Origin: an uncultured Prevotellaceae bacterium
GTDB taxonomy: Bacteria > Bacteroidota > Bacteroidia > Bacteroidales > Bacteroidaceae
Assembly: GCA_946406435.1 (NCBI GenBank)
Contig: CAMJKP010000013.1
Coordinates: 1-64,000, forward strand
Direction of reading: 5' to 3'
DNA length: 64,000 bases
Part shown: positions 46,154 to 54,278 of the stretch, piece after piece
How the letters are laid out: each line of letters starts with the position of its first letter
Numbering within the stretch: position 1 is the first letter of the stretch
Translations under genes and position numbers: made by a program
Notes under the pieces: generated by a model
The model's input: only the letters and a program-made list of their open reading frames with translations
Told to the model about the DNA's origin: nothing
The model's database searches: none

Positions 46154-48667
46154 ATGGCACTTATATCGCAGAATAATAATATCCCTATGGATGATATCAA
46201 TCCTATGGATTATGATGCTCTAAGGGCATTCGGTATTGATTATATACAGAAAATTAGTGGCAAACTATGGACGGATTTCAATATCCACGATCCTGGAGTT
46301 ACTATTTTAGAGGCTGTATGTTTCGCTTTGTCAGACCTGGCCTACCGTACGAATTTTACAATCGAGGATCTGCTGACCCCCAAGAATGGTATTAACCCTT
46401 CAATAGACAAACCGTCATTTCATGCAGAAGAAATACTTCCATGCAATCCAACAACATGCGATGAGTACCGAAAACTCATTTTGGAACACATTCCCGGTGT
46501 CAGAAATGTTAGGATTGAAGCAATTAATCCACTGGAAACTTCCGACTCAGACGTAATAAAGGGATATTATAACGTTTATGTGGAGTTGGAAGAAGAAGAG
46601 TACAACCATTTTTTTGACAAAATACATAATGCTTTTGATTCTGATGTCCATTCGATATACAAAGAGTATTTTGATGATAATTACAAAAAATTCTTTCAGG
46701 ATATTCTACGGCATACCCTCGAAGACAATCATGATTCCGACGGTGAATTGCCTAAACATCATCATAGACCGAGTCGGACATATAAAGTATGCTATCAAAA
46801 TGCGATAAAAAAATTACTCACACAACACAGAAACTTATGTGAAGACTTTGCTAATATAGTCATATTGGACACTGTCTATCTGGGATTTAAGTTGAGCTTA
46901 GATATCAAAGACAACGCAGATCCCAATGATATCATTGATAAATTGTATACAGAAATAGATAAATATGTGTCTCCTGTGCTTCAATATCATACCGTCCAAG
47001 ATCTTCTTGATAAGGGAATGGCACCTGAGGATATCTTTCAAGTCTATCATCAGGCAGATATTCCTACCTATGGACTTATTGATATTCAAGAACTCCGTTC
47101 TATGCCCAAAAAGTCTGTCATATATTATTCTGATATCTATAACATTATATTATCCATTGATGGTGTTGAAGGAATAAAAGAATTTGGATTCATTCCAACA
47201 GATGGTATTGAGTTCCTAAAAAAAGGGAAAACTATCTATGGAATTAAATTATGCGATGAAAAAAATAGCGTTTTAAAACTTACTCCATTCCAGCTGAGTA
47301 CAAAAAGAGAACGCATGAAACATTGGGTACATAAATCTGATGTGCAGAGTGAAATCACTTTGTACACAGCAAACACTCTTCCCATTTCAGCAGTTTTAAT
47401 TCCAACGGCCTCAAAAAACACCAGACGTTTCTTGGATGAGCCATTAGACTATTCTCTTCCTAAAATAACAAGTTTCAACCGAAATATAGAACAGTTTTAT
47501 CCTGTACAGAAATTACTTCCTCAAGCATATGCGTATATACCAGATTCGTCACATGAAAAATCTGTGCTTGATCATGCGAAAAAGCATCAACTAAAGGGCT
47601 ACTTGGATTTTTTCAACCAGTTATTGGCTGAATATATCTCAAAATTAAGTTCAATTAACTCGTATTTTTCCATAGAAAAGGATACATTCCCAAAACCTTA
47701 CTATTGGGATGGTGAGAAAGATGTATCTTCTGTTACTACAGAATATGACAATGTAGAAAATACGGAGATTATTTCTGCCGATGATGAAAGATCGCTAAAT
47801 CTGCAAAATAAATTGCTTGACCATCTTATGGCAAGATTCAATGATACTTTTGCCGACTATGCAACTCTTTTATATACTTCCATGCATGACAAACTTCCCT
47901 TCTTTGAAAAATACTATGGAGTGAAGAATTCTATTGGCAAGAAAAAAATAATGTTGGCTGAATATCCATCCCTTAGTGGACTTCGAAGTCAAGGAGTTTG
48001 TTATAATTCTGGAAAATTTGAAATAAGTGGAGTGGAAAGAAGAATCCTGGCCAGATTGGGAATCTGTTATCCGAATTATCGACTGTCTCCAAAATTAATA
48101 AAGACAAACAAAAAGACAGGAAAGAGAACATTCCAAAATAATCACTTGGAGGATTACGAAAGAACATTTGGAATTCACATATTGGAACACATACTATTTG
48201 CTCCTGTAAAAGATGTCAATTCTAAAACAAAAACAGGAAAGAAACCAACAGAAGACAAGTACTCTTTTACTGTCTCTGTTGTTCTCCCTGGTTGGTTGGA
48301 TGTATGTTTGTCCGAAAACTTCAGGAATTATGTTGAGACTATCATACGTGAAGAAATCCCGGCTCATATTAAATGTAATATTTATTGGGTGAATCCACTT
48401 GTTATGTGGGATGTCGAAAATGCGTATGTGGAATTTCTTAATGTTATGTCAAAGCAAACATATCCTCACAATCACAGCGGCTGGATAGAACAATATGAAA
48501 CTGTTATCGGGAAAATGGTGAAGTGCGTCAAAGAAATTAGCGATAAGAAATCGGAATTTTCTCTTCCTAATGACGGGGAAATATCAGAATCTAATGATTC
48601 ATGGGAACTTGTATCCGATGATAATGACGACGAAAACTTCGATCGTACTGACAGTTTAGTTTTATAG
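46154..48667 (+). CDS. Afp12-like large baseplate protein
   Basis: An 837-residue protein; the ATG at 46154 is chosen because the 15 bases upstream lie inside the end of the previous gene. The start LISQNNNIPMDDINPMDYDALRAFG and LWTDFNIHDPGVTILEAVCFALSDLAYRT (key pattern W-T-D-x-N-x-H-D-P-G-x-T-x-L-E, residues ~31-57) are typical of the second large wedge protein of these systems. The centre is helical with several acidic insertions, and the C-terminal 40 residues are a low-complexity Asp/Ser/Glu tail. It is the last plus-strand gene, just before the shared terminator. Confidence 0.85.
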   Translation: MALISQNNNIPMDDINPMDYDALRAFGIDYIQKISGKLWTDFNIHDPGVTILEAVCFALSDLAYRTNFTIEDLLTPKNGINPSIDKPSFHAEEILPCNPTTCDEYRKLILEHIPGVRNVRIEAINPLETSDSDVIKGYYNVYVELEEEEYNHFFDKIHNAFDSDVHSIYKEYFDDNYKKFFQDILRHTLEDNHDSDGELPKHHHRPSRTYKVCYQNAIKKLLTQHRNLCEDFANIVILDTVYLGFKLSLDIKDNADPNDIIDKLYTEIDKYVSPVLQYHTVQDLLDKGMAPEDIFQVYHQADIPTYGLIDIQELRSMPKKSVIYYSDIYNIILSIDGVEGIKEFGFIPTDGIEFLKKGKTIYGIKLCDEKNSVLKLTPFQLSTKRERMKHWVHKSDVQSEITLYTANTLPISAVLIPTASKNTRRFLDEPLDYSLPKITSFNRNIEQFYPVQKLLPQAYAYIPDSSHEKSVLDHAKKHQLKGYLDFFNQLLAEYISKLSSINSYFSIEKDTFPKPYYWDGEKDVSSVTTEYDNVENTEIISADDERSLNLQNKLLDHLMARFNDTFADYATLLYTSMHDKLPFFEKYYGVKNSIGKKKIMLAEYPSLSGLRSQGVCYNSGKFEISGVERRILARLGICYPNYRLSPKLIKTNKKTGKRTFQNNHLEDYERTFGIHILEHILFAPVKDVNSKTKTGKKPTEDKYSFTVSVVLPGWLDVCLSENFRNYVETIIREEIPAHIKCNIYWVNPLVMWDVENAYVEFLNVMSKQTYPHNHSGWIEQYETVIGKMVKCVKEISDKKSEFSLPNDGEISESNDSWELVSDDNDDENFDRTDSLVL

Positions 48668-48678
48668 TAAAAGAATAT

Positions 48679-48715
48679 GGCGTATCAATGACATTGTCGA
48701 TTGATACGCCTTTTT
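48679..48715. terminator. Shared terminator of the two convergent injection-system operons
   Basis: GGCGTATCAAT (48679-48689) and ATTGATACGCC (48700-48710) form an 11-bp stem with a 10-nt loop, followed by TTTTT on the plus strand; A-rich sequence on the other side serves the minus strand. Confidence 0.85.
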
Positions 48716-50047
48716 CTATCCCATAATCTTTCCTTCTTTCATAAACTCTCTGCGAATACCTTCCAAAATGTCTTCGTTACGAATGATTTCTTCACCACGG
48801 CTCATAGACAATATGGAACAATACTGAACCACATTTAAAATGGAACCTCCGGTCAGTTCATATTTTGTAGATATCATCTTGATATCAACTGATGGGGCAA
48901 ATTGTGTTTTTGGGGAAAATGTCTCTCTCCATAATCGTTCTCTTTGCTCTGCGTTTGGTAAGGAGAATCTTACCATACTCTGAAATCTCCGGGCAAAGGC
49001 ATCGTCCATGTTTGATTTCAGGTTTGTAGAGAGAATAACCAAGCCGCGATAGTTCTCAATACGTTGTAACAAGTAGGCAACTTCTTGATTTGCATAACGG
49101 TCGTGGGCATCCTTCAAACCGGTCCTCTTTCCAAACAGAGCATCAGCTTCGTCGAAAAATAGAATCCAGTCTTTGTCTTCCGCAATTTCAAATACCTTCG
49201 AAAGGTTCTTTTCGGTCTCTCCGATGTATTTTGAAACAACCATCGACAAGTCAATGCAATAGACTTCTTTTCCTGTTGCTTTACCTAAAAGACTTGCCGT
49301 AAATGTCTTTCCACACCCCGATGGACCGTAGAACAAGGCGCGGTAACCTGGTTTTAACTTTTCATTCAACATCCATTTTTCCCTAATCTCGTTACCATAT
49401 TTCACCCATATCTTGATTTCTTCAATCTGTTGCATTGTCGTTTTGTCGAGCACCAATTCGTCCCAAGTACGGGATGTTGAGATGTGTGTAGCCGGAAAGG
49501 TGCTGAAGTCATCGGGTATAAAATTACGGTTAAAAATGAGTCGGTCAAGATATTCCTGTGAGGCGCTGATTATCCAATTAGAGAATGATGGACCGCTGCT
49601 TTCGTCTTTATGGAAAAACAGAGAAGAGGCAAAGAATGGGTGACGAGTGAAATAGGCCGCCAATTCTATTCTTGAGTTGATGTCATCTCCTGCCAGAATG
49701 AATAGAGCTGTGGCCAATGTGGGTTGTATGCTGCCGTCTTTGCTATTTTCTATGCACCCGAATTCTGAAAAACGCAATCCCGTATCGCTGTTTTTTACTT
49801 GAAAACAGTCGAATAATTGAGGTTTCAAATAAGGGATCCACGCCAACATCAGCAGTACACGATCCTCGAAATTCATATTGTGTACTTTCAGAAAATATGC
49901 GTATTGATTGTCTGGGTCATTGATAGGGGTGGGGGATATTTGATGAATGTCGCTTACTTGGCATTCTTGGTTAAAATATATCTTCATTCTTGCAATGATA
50001 ACATCAGCTAGCCATTGCAGTTCTTTTTCAATAAATGTTTCTTCCAT
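48716..50047 (-). CDS. AAA+ ATPase of the injection system (Afp15-like)
   Basis: A 443-residue ATPase. The start at 50047 (MEETFIEKELQW) is chosen; an upstream GTG overlaps the end of the tape-measure gene, which stops at 50055. An N-terminal helical domain (about 1-190) precedes an AAA+ module with Walker A GPSGCGKT (241-248), Walker B ILFFDEADAL (295-304), sensor-1 STN and the Arg finger in FARRFQ. It belongs to the FtsH/CDC48-like class found in every extracellular injection cluster, where it is needed for assembly or cargo loading. It is 7 bases downstream of the tape-measure gene. Confidence 0.92.
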   Translation of the reverse strand: MEETFIEKELQWLADVIIARMKIYFNQECQVSDIHQISPTPINDPDNQYAYFLKVHNMNFEDRVLLMLAWIPYLKPQLFDCFQVKNSDTGLRFSEFGCIENSKDGSIQPTLATALFILAGDDINSRIELAAYFTRHPFFASSLFFHKDESSGPSFSNWIISASQEYLDRLIFNRNFIPDDFSTFPATHISTSRTWDELVLDKTTMQQIEEIKIWVKYGNEIREKWMLNEKLKPGYRALFYGPSGCGKTFTASLLGKATGKEVYCIDLSMVVSKYIGETEKNLSKVFEIAEDKDWILFFDEADALFGKRTGLKDAHDRYANQEVAYLLQRIENYRGLVILSTNLKSNMDDAFARRFQSMVRFSLPNAEQRERLWRETFSPKTQFAPSVDIKMISTKYELTGGSILNVVQYCSILSMSRGEEIIRNEDILEGIRREFMKEGKIMG

Positions 50048-50054
50048 AACTTTC

Positions 50055-52079
50055 TTAATTTGCACTTTGCCATTCTATTAATATATTTCTGTCCATCCAT
50101 GGAAACATGAGCATGGACATCTCCCAGGGTAGGTCGTCCATCAGGATGTCTAGTGTTGAACCTTCCACTCTTATTAGCCAATACGGTTCCTCGAAGGTGA
50201 TGATTCCCTGTCTGTGTATGAAACTTGTTTGGATGCCTTCTATGGAAGTTTTTGATATGGATTTCCAATATTGTTTGATGGCAGCAAACATGTCTTGTGC
50301 TTCCTTCTTCTCTATCTCGCTACAGTTATATTTGCTAGGAATGGGGAATGTAGGAGATAATCCGCATATAATTTTTTCCACATTTAACAGATGGCTATGA
50401 TGCCGCTCTCTTTTGCCTGTTAAGTATCTCAACAGGTGAACTGCATGTATTTGTTTCTCGAGGGATATAAACTGATTGTTTTTATCAAGTAGTTTGACCT
50501 GCCTGAAATAATTAGCGAGAAAGGGGTGAAGGAGGACTATTCCTGCAGCATCAGTTGAATATCTTTTATGGGCTTCCGTATCATAATCGTTATATACAGA
50601 ATTTGGACGCATGTCAGAAGATAGACCGTGTAGCAGCATCTTAATTTGTTCATCTGTCTTGATTTCTCCTGTTGAGAATTCATGGGTGTTTCCCTCGATT
50701 TCTCGATTGTGTTCAAGAGTGTTCTCATAATGTCGGTGTATTACTCTTCCTTCATTATTGTTTGCTACAGCTTTTTCTTTTTCCGAATAAATGCGTTGTA
50801 TGAGAGCGTTTTTTGTGTCTCTAGCGACTGTGGATGTTTTTGTCTCGGCAGCCGAAGTTTCTGTATTTGCAACGGACACGTCTTTATTGACAGCGTGAAT
50901 GTTTGTCTCGGCAGCTGAAGCGCATGTATCGGCAACGGACATGTCTCTATTAACTGCGTGAATGTTTGTCTCGGCAGCTGAAGCGTCTGTATCAGCAACG
51001 GAAATGCCTCTATTGACAGCGTGAATGTTAATATCGGCAGCTGAAGCGTCTGTATCAGCAACGGACATGTCTCTATTAACTGCGTGAATGTTTGTCTCGG
51101 CAGTTGAAGCATCTGTATCCATAGCGAGAGAGTCTCTATAGACTGTGTGAATGTTTGTATCAGCTGTGGAAATATCAGTATTGGCAGCAGAATTGTCGTC
51201 GGAATGTCTGGCGCTAGAATTTGTATTCGTATATGCTATATTCAACAAATCTTTCAGTAAATTCTCTTCTGAGAGTTCCTGCGTATAATTAAATGTTTTC
51301 TGTATGATGCCTTTCAGTACGTTTGTGGCATTTTTAAGAATAATAGAATTACTGTGCTCCTTTATACTTAGCACAGTAATTAACAATAGTTCTATTTGGG
51401 GTTTTGTTAATTCTTTGATTTTCTGTGATATTTCATGCTCTGTAGTTAAGTCTACTTTGCCCAGGACTCCTGTAAGTCGACGGGGAATGAGCTCGTCGTC
51501 AGTTATCCATTTGGTAAGAATTTGTATGAGTACTGACCTGTTGCTATATGCCAGAAGTCTGTATAAGGACGCAACCTCAGACTGACACCGTTTGTACAGT
51601 GCTTGTAAATCTGATTGGGCAGAAAGGAGTTTTTGCAAGTTTTCGTTCCACCACGTTTCAGGTTCGAAAAATTCTGGCTCTTCTGTCCAAGGTAATTGCT
51701 CTTGGCAAAGGAAATCGATCATGTGTTGGTATCTGCTTTTCTTTAAGACAGATATTTCCCGTTCATGCCTTGTATGCTCATTATTGTCTGAGATGTGTTT
51801 CTCAAGAACCTCTTTCAGCTTCATCTCCAGTTTTTGTGGGATGTCTCTCAGTTCAACACTCCCCAAATCGATTTCTATTTTTTCTACTTCGATTTGGTGT
51901 GCACGATAGGTTTCAATGGTATCCCTAATTGTCGGAAACATATAGTCATAGAAGTGACTCTCTGCAGTATCCAACGCCTGTTTTTCTGTGTAAACTAATT
52001 CGTTGTATTGCAGATTTACCCCCACGCTGTCTATGATGTTTTCTTTGATTGTTTTTGGTAGATTGTGGCGATTTTGCAT
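50055..52079 (-). CDS. Tape-measure protein of the injection system (Afp14-like, CIS_TMP)
   Basis: A 674-residue protein. The start MQNRHNLPKTIKEN (52079) is chosen because the longer frame to 52151 begins in the promoter (52121-52152). Residues ~1-110 match the conserved N-terminus of Bacteroidota tape measures (HQIEVEKIEIDLGSVELRDI, then a Lys/Glu helix); about 490-670 match the conserved C-terminal domain (GIVLLHPFLANYF, QIHAVHLLRYLTG, WRVEGST-like strand, LPWEMSMLMFPWM). Between them lie six 21-residue repeats. It sets tube length and sits in the lumen. Much shorter than the Afp/PVC tape measures, suggesting a shorter tube. Confidence 0.88.
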   Translation of the reverse strand: MQNRHNLPKTIKENIIDSVGVNLQYNELVYTEKQALDTAESHFYDYMFPTIRDTIETYRAHQIEVEKIEIDLGSVELRDIPQKLEMKLKEVLEKHISDNNEHTRHEREISVLKKSRYQHMIDFLCQEQLPWTEEPEFFEPETWWNENLQKLLSAQSDLQALYKRCQSEVASLYRLLAYSNRSVLIQILTKWITDDELIPRRLTGVLGKVDLTTEHEISQKIKELTKPQIELLLITVLSIKEHSNSIILKNATNVLKGIIQKTFNYTQELSEENLLKDLLNIAYTNTNSSARHSDDNSAANTDISTADTNIHTVYRDSLAMDTDASTAETNIHAVNRDMSVADTDASAADINIHAVNRGISVADTDASAAETNIHAVNRDMSVADTCASAAETNIHAVNKDVSVANTETSAAETKTSTVARDTKNALIQRIYSEKEKAVANNNEGRVIHRHYENTLEHNREIEGNTHEFSTGEIKTDEQIKMLLHGLSSDMRPNSVYNDYDTEAHKRYSTDAAGIVLLHPFLANYFRQVKLLDKNNQFISLEKQIHAVHLLRYLTGKRERHHSHLLNVEKIICGLSPTFPIPSKYNCSEIEKKEAQDMFAAIKQYWKSISKTSIEGIQTSFIHRQGIITFEEPYWLIRVEGSTLDILMDDLPWEMSMLMFPWMDRNILIEWQSAN
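50811..51188 (-). repeat. Six tandem 63-bp repeats within the tape-measure gene
   Basis: The period is exactly 63 bp (21 codons): the landmark GCGTGAATG on the plus strand falls at 50893, 50956, 51019, 51082 (and a variant at 51145). The consensus peptide is VADTDASAAETNIHAVNRDMS. The outer units are the most degenerate (for example Asn/Thr/Lys changes), the inner four nearly identical, as in recent expansion. Confidence 0.9.
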
Positions 52080-52120
52080 AATTCTATGTAATTGTTTGCA
52101 TGTCCTTTTTGTTATGGATA

Positions 52121-52152
52121 CAAAAGTAATGTTTTTTTGTGATATCGCCAAA
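52121..52152 (-). promoter_or_regulatory. Promoter of the tape-measure/ATPase operon
   Basis: TTTG (52149-52152), 20-nt spacer, TACTTTTG (52121-52128) on the minus strand; predicted start near 52114 gives a leader of about 35 nt to the ATG at 52079. Confidence 0.8.
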
Positions 52153-52743
52153 TTTTTTTTCGATATTTTTTTATGGAATTTTAGTGCGTGTGTTGAGTGA
52201 TGTGACGTTAATACGTAAGATGTGAAGTTTGTTACATATTTTCAATATTTTTGTATCCGTCAAATTCCGGTGATATTTCTTGATAATGCTAGCTGAATAG
52301 TCTGTTTTTATTACCTTGGTTGCTTCCCCTCTACATGGCGTTATACCTCTGTCATATTAATAGAACGTTTTTATCGTAACATACCACCTAAACAATGTGA
52401 GTTTTAGAAAATATAATCGTATGATAATTTGATTGTTGGTGGAGTTTTTTATTTGTAGTGCAAAAATGTAAATAGAAAAACGTATGTTCAATACTACCGA
52501 TAATTTTACTGAAAATCTCTTTATGGCAGACAATTTTAACATAATATGGTCTGAATGCTTCGAATGAAGGTAATGTTTGATGCATATTGTATATATGGTC
52601 TACAAGTGGGAAAATAAGTTCAAACAGGTTCAATATTGTTATATTAACTATAATTTTTACGATTTTTTTGTAAAATCCACAATATTTAGTTGAAAATTTA
52701 CAGAAAAAAAACTTCTATGCAGATAGGATGCACAAACAGAGTC
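52153..52743. other. AT-rich intergenic region between injection system and accessory island
   Basis: No gene is accepted; short frames on both strands lack coding character. The stretch is very AT-rich with TATTTTTG at 52246-52253 as a possible orphan -7 element. It separates two divergent transcription units. Confidence 0.55.
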
Positions 52744-52751
52744 TACCTTTG
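52744..52751 (+). promoter_or_regulatory. Possible -7 element of the accessory island
   Basis: TACCTTTG, 41 bases before the ATG at 52793. No TTTG lies 20 nt upstream, so this is only suggestive. Confidence 0.4.
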
Positions 52752-52792
52752 CAGTGGTAATTGATTGTTTAACCTCATAGTATGTCAGAAAA

Positions 52793-53320
52793 ATGAAAAC
52801 GAACAAGTATCAACGTCCTTTCATCTGCATATTACAAAATCTATTAAATATGAAATATATAGTTAGTAAATCCAGTCCTCAATTAGATGAGAAGTATGAA
52901 GAGTATATATTATACCTGCCATTCCTTTATGATCATCGTGAGGAGATATATTCCAATGCCGAATATTTTTATGCGTTGATACCATTTGTGCCCTTTACTT
53001 TGAAGGAGCATCAGGCTTGCATCGGCGCACTCTTAAGAGTGTTTGATAAAGGTGAGCCTTATCGCACAATAAATACCAAAGATAATACAATAGAGTTCAT
53101 AGCAACTTTTTCAGGTAACCCTTTAAGTGGCACAACGAGGGGACTGAAGACTGTACTCTATGAAAATGATACCATACAGGTAAAAAGATTCGGCTATTGT
53201 GGTTATTTATCACTTGTGCATAAGATTGCCGTAGGTTATGATGAATACGACTTTCCTTATCATGAATCATCCTTGACACTACATGATGTTATCAGACAAC
53301 TTGAAGAATGCGAAGGATAG
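52793..53320 (+). CDS. Hypothetical protein (175 aa), first gene of the accessory island
   Basis: A cytosolic protein of 175 residues (156 if translation starts at the in-frame ATG at 52850, giving MKYIVSKSSPQLDEKYEEY). The centre holds strands such as IPFVPFTLKEHQACIGALLRVF and RTINTKDNTIEFIATFSGNPLSG. The core TFSGNPLSGTTRGLKTVLYEND looks like a small ligand-binding turn, but I do not recognise the family. The 212-residue gene follows after 36 bases and is likely co-transcribed. Base use is similar to the neighbouring AT-rich genes. Confidence 0.6.
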   Translation: MKTNKYQRPFICILQNLLNMKYIVSKSSPQLDEKYEEYILYLPFLYDHREEIYSNAEYFYALIPFVPFTLKEHQACIGALLRVFDKGEPYRTINTKDNTIEFIATFSGNPLSGTTRGLKTVLYENDTIQVKRFGYCGYLSLVHKIAVGYDEYDFPYHESSLTLHDVIRQLEECEG

Positions 53321-53356
53321 CACTAATTTAATAAATTAATATTTAAATTTATAATT

Positions 53357-53995
53357 ATGAAAACAACATTATCTTTCAAAGAATTTATGGCAAATGAAAT
53401 TAGTTTGGCAAAAGAGTATCTTGACAACAATCCACGTAAGGAGAGTTACCCAGTCACACTTGGTAGTATAGATGATGATTGCCATGGCATATATTGTCAC
53501 CATCTATCAGATGAAGAAAAGGCTCTTATACAGTCTTGGCAGACAATGACAGAGGATGATGAACTCTATGGAGTTGATCTTGATGAATTCCTTGAGGTAA
53601 AAAACATTGAACTCCGTGATAGGCTTTTGGCTAATGATTCGGTCTATAACCTACCCCATATCGATTCATGCGACCTGAACGATCCTCATAAATTCACAAA
53701 ATGTATCATGCGTGAGTTTAATGAGGAAAAAGATACTCTATCTCCATCTCTCCATATAAATGTTCCTCTTACTGACGAGGAGTATGTCCTTATCCTTGCT
53801 GCATTTATCTCAGATCCTCACTTCACAATGAACAAGTTGATATACAAGTTCCCAGAGATTGGATGTAAGATAATGGATCATATAGTAAATGTCTCATATA
53901 ATGGTCTGTGTGAGAATCCAAATCCTTTCATCATAATCTTTCAGGAAATCGAAGAGATTGCCAAGAAGATCAGGAGAAACAATACCGACATATAG
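53357..53995 (+). CDS. Hypothetical protein (212 aa)
   Basis: A 212-residue, acidic, cytosolic protein. Features: a helical start (FKEFMANEISLAKEYLDNN), a Cys/His patch DDDCHGIYCHHLSDEE (about 39-54) that could bind metal, a second part with LTDEEYVLILAAFISDP and a Lys/Arg-rich C-terminal helix (EIEEIAKKIRRNNTDI). No family is recognised. It lies between the 175-residue gene and, after a 284-base gap with a 12-bp inverted repeat (54013-54024 / 54045-54056), the AAA+ ATPase gene. Confidence 0.6.
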   Translation: MKTTLSFKEFMANEISLAKEYLDNNPRKESYPVTLGSIDDDCHGIYCHHLSDEEKALIQSWQTMTEDDELYGVDLDEFLEVKNIELRDRLLANDSVYNLPHIDSCDLNDPHKFTKCIMREFNEEKDTLSPSLHINVPLTDEEYVLILAAFISDPHFTMNKLIYKFPEIGCKIMDHIVNVSYNGLCENPNPFIIIFQEIEEIAKKIRRNNTDI

Positions 53996-54012
53996 AGATG
54001 GAGCATTAAGCC

Positions 54013-54056
54013 CTGCAAGGACAAAAGCAAACATGGAGTACAACTTGTCCTTGCAG
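54013..54056. terminator. Hairpin after the 212-residue gene
   Basis: CTGCAAGGACAA / TTGTCCTTGCAG, 12-bp perfect stem with a 20-nt loop, 18 bases past the stop codon. There is no T-tract, so termination would be weak or the stem may protect the mRNA end. Confidence 0.45.
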
Positions 54057-54278
54057 AGCGGAATGACTCACTTGCTTATACATAGGACTATGCCTTAGGC
54101 TTTTTGCAAGTTACCCTTCGGCTTTACTTCCCTATGATCGGTGGGGCTTCGACAATTTTCCATTCGGTCGTCGACCTCTTCGAAGTTCAGGCTTCCTATC
54201 GGATAAATGCAGATAATCAATTGTACATAAAAAACGTCATCTTCCATTCTTTTAAATGAACTATTAAATTTATTATTT

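Noticed and set aside
37013..48667. Contractile-tailed prophage
   Set aside because: No capsid, portal, terminase, lysis or integrase gene lies in the window, and DUF4157, DUF4255 and the Afp15-like ATPase are not phage components.
50811..51188. CRISPR array
   Set aside because: The 63-bp units are contiguous, without spacers, in frame within the tape-measure gene.
35339..52079. Type VI secretion system
   Set aside because: VgrG, PAAR, gp25 and an ATPase are present, but there is no TssJLM membrane complex, TssBC two-gene sheath or ClpV; DUF4255, gp19-type tubes, CIS tape measure and DUF5908 fit the extracellular class.
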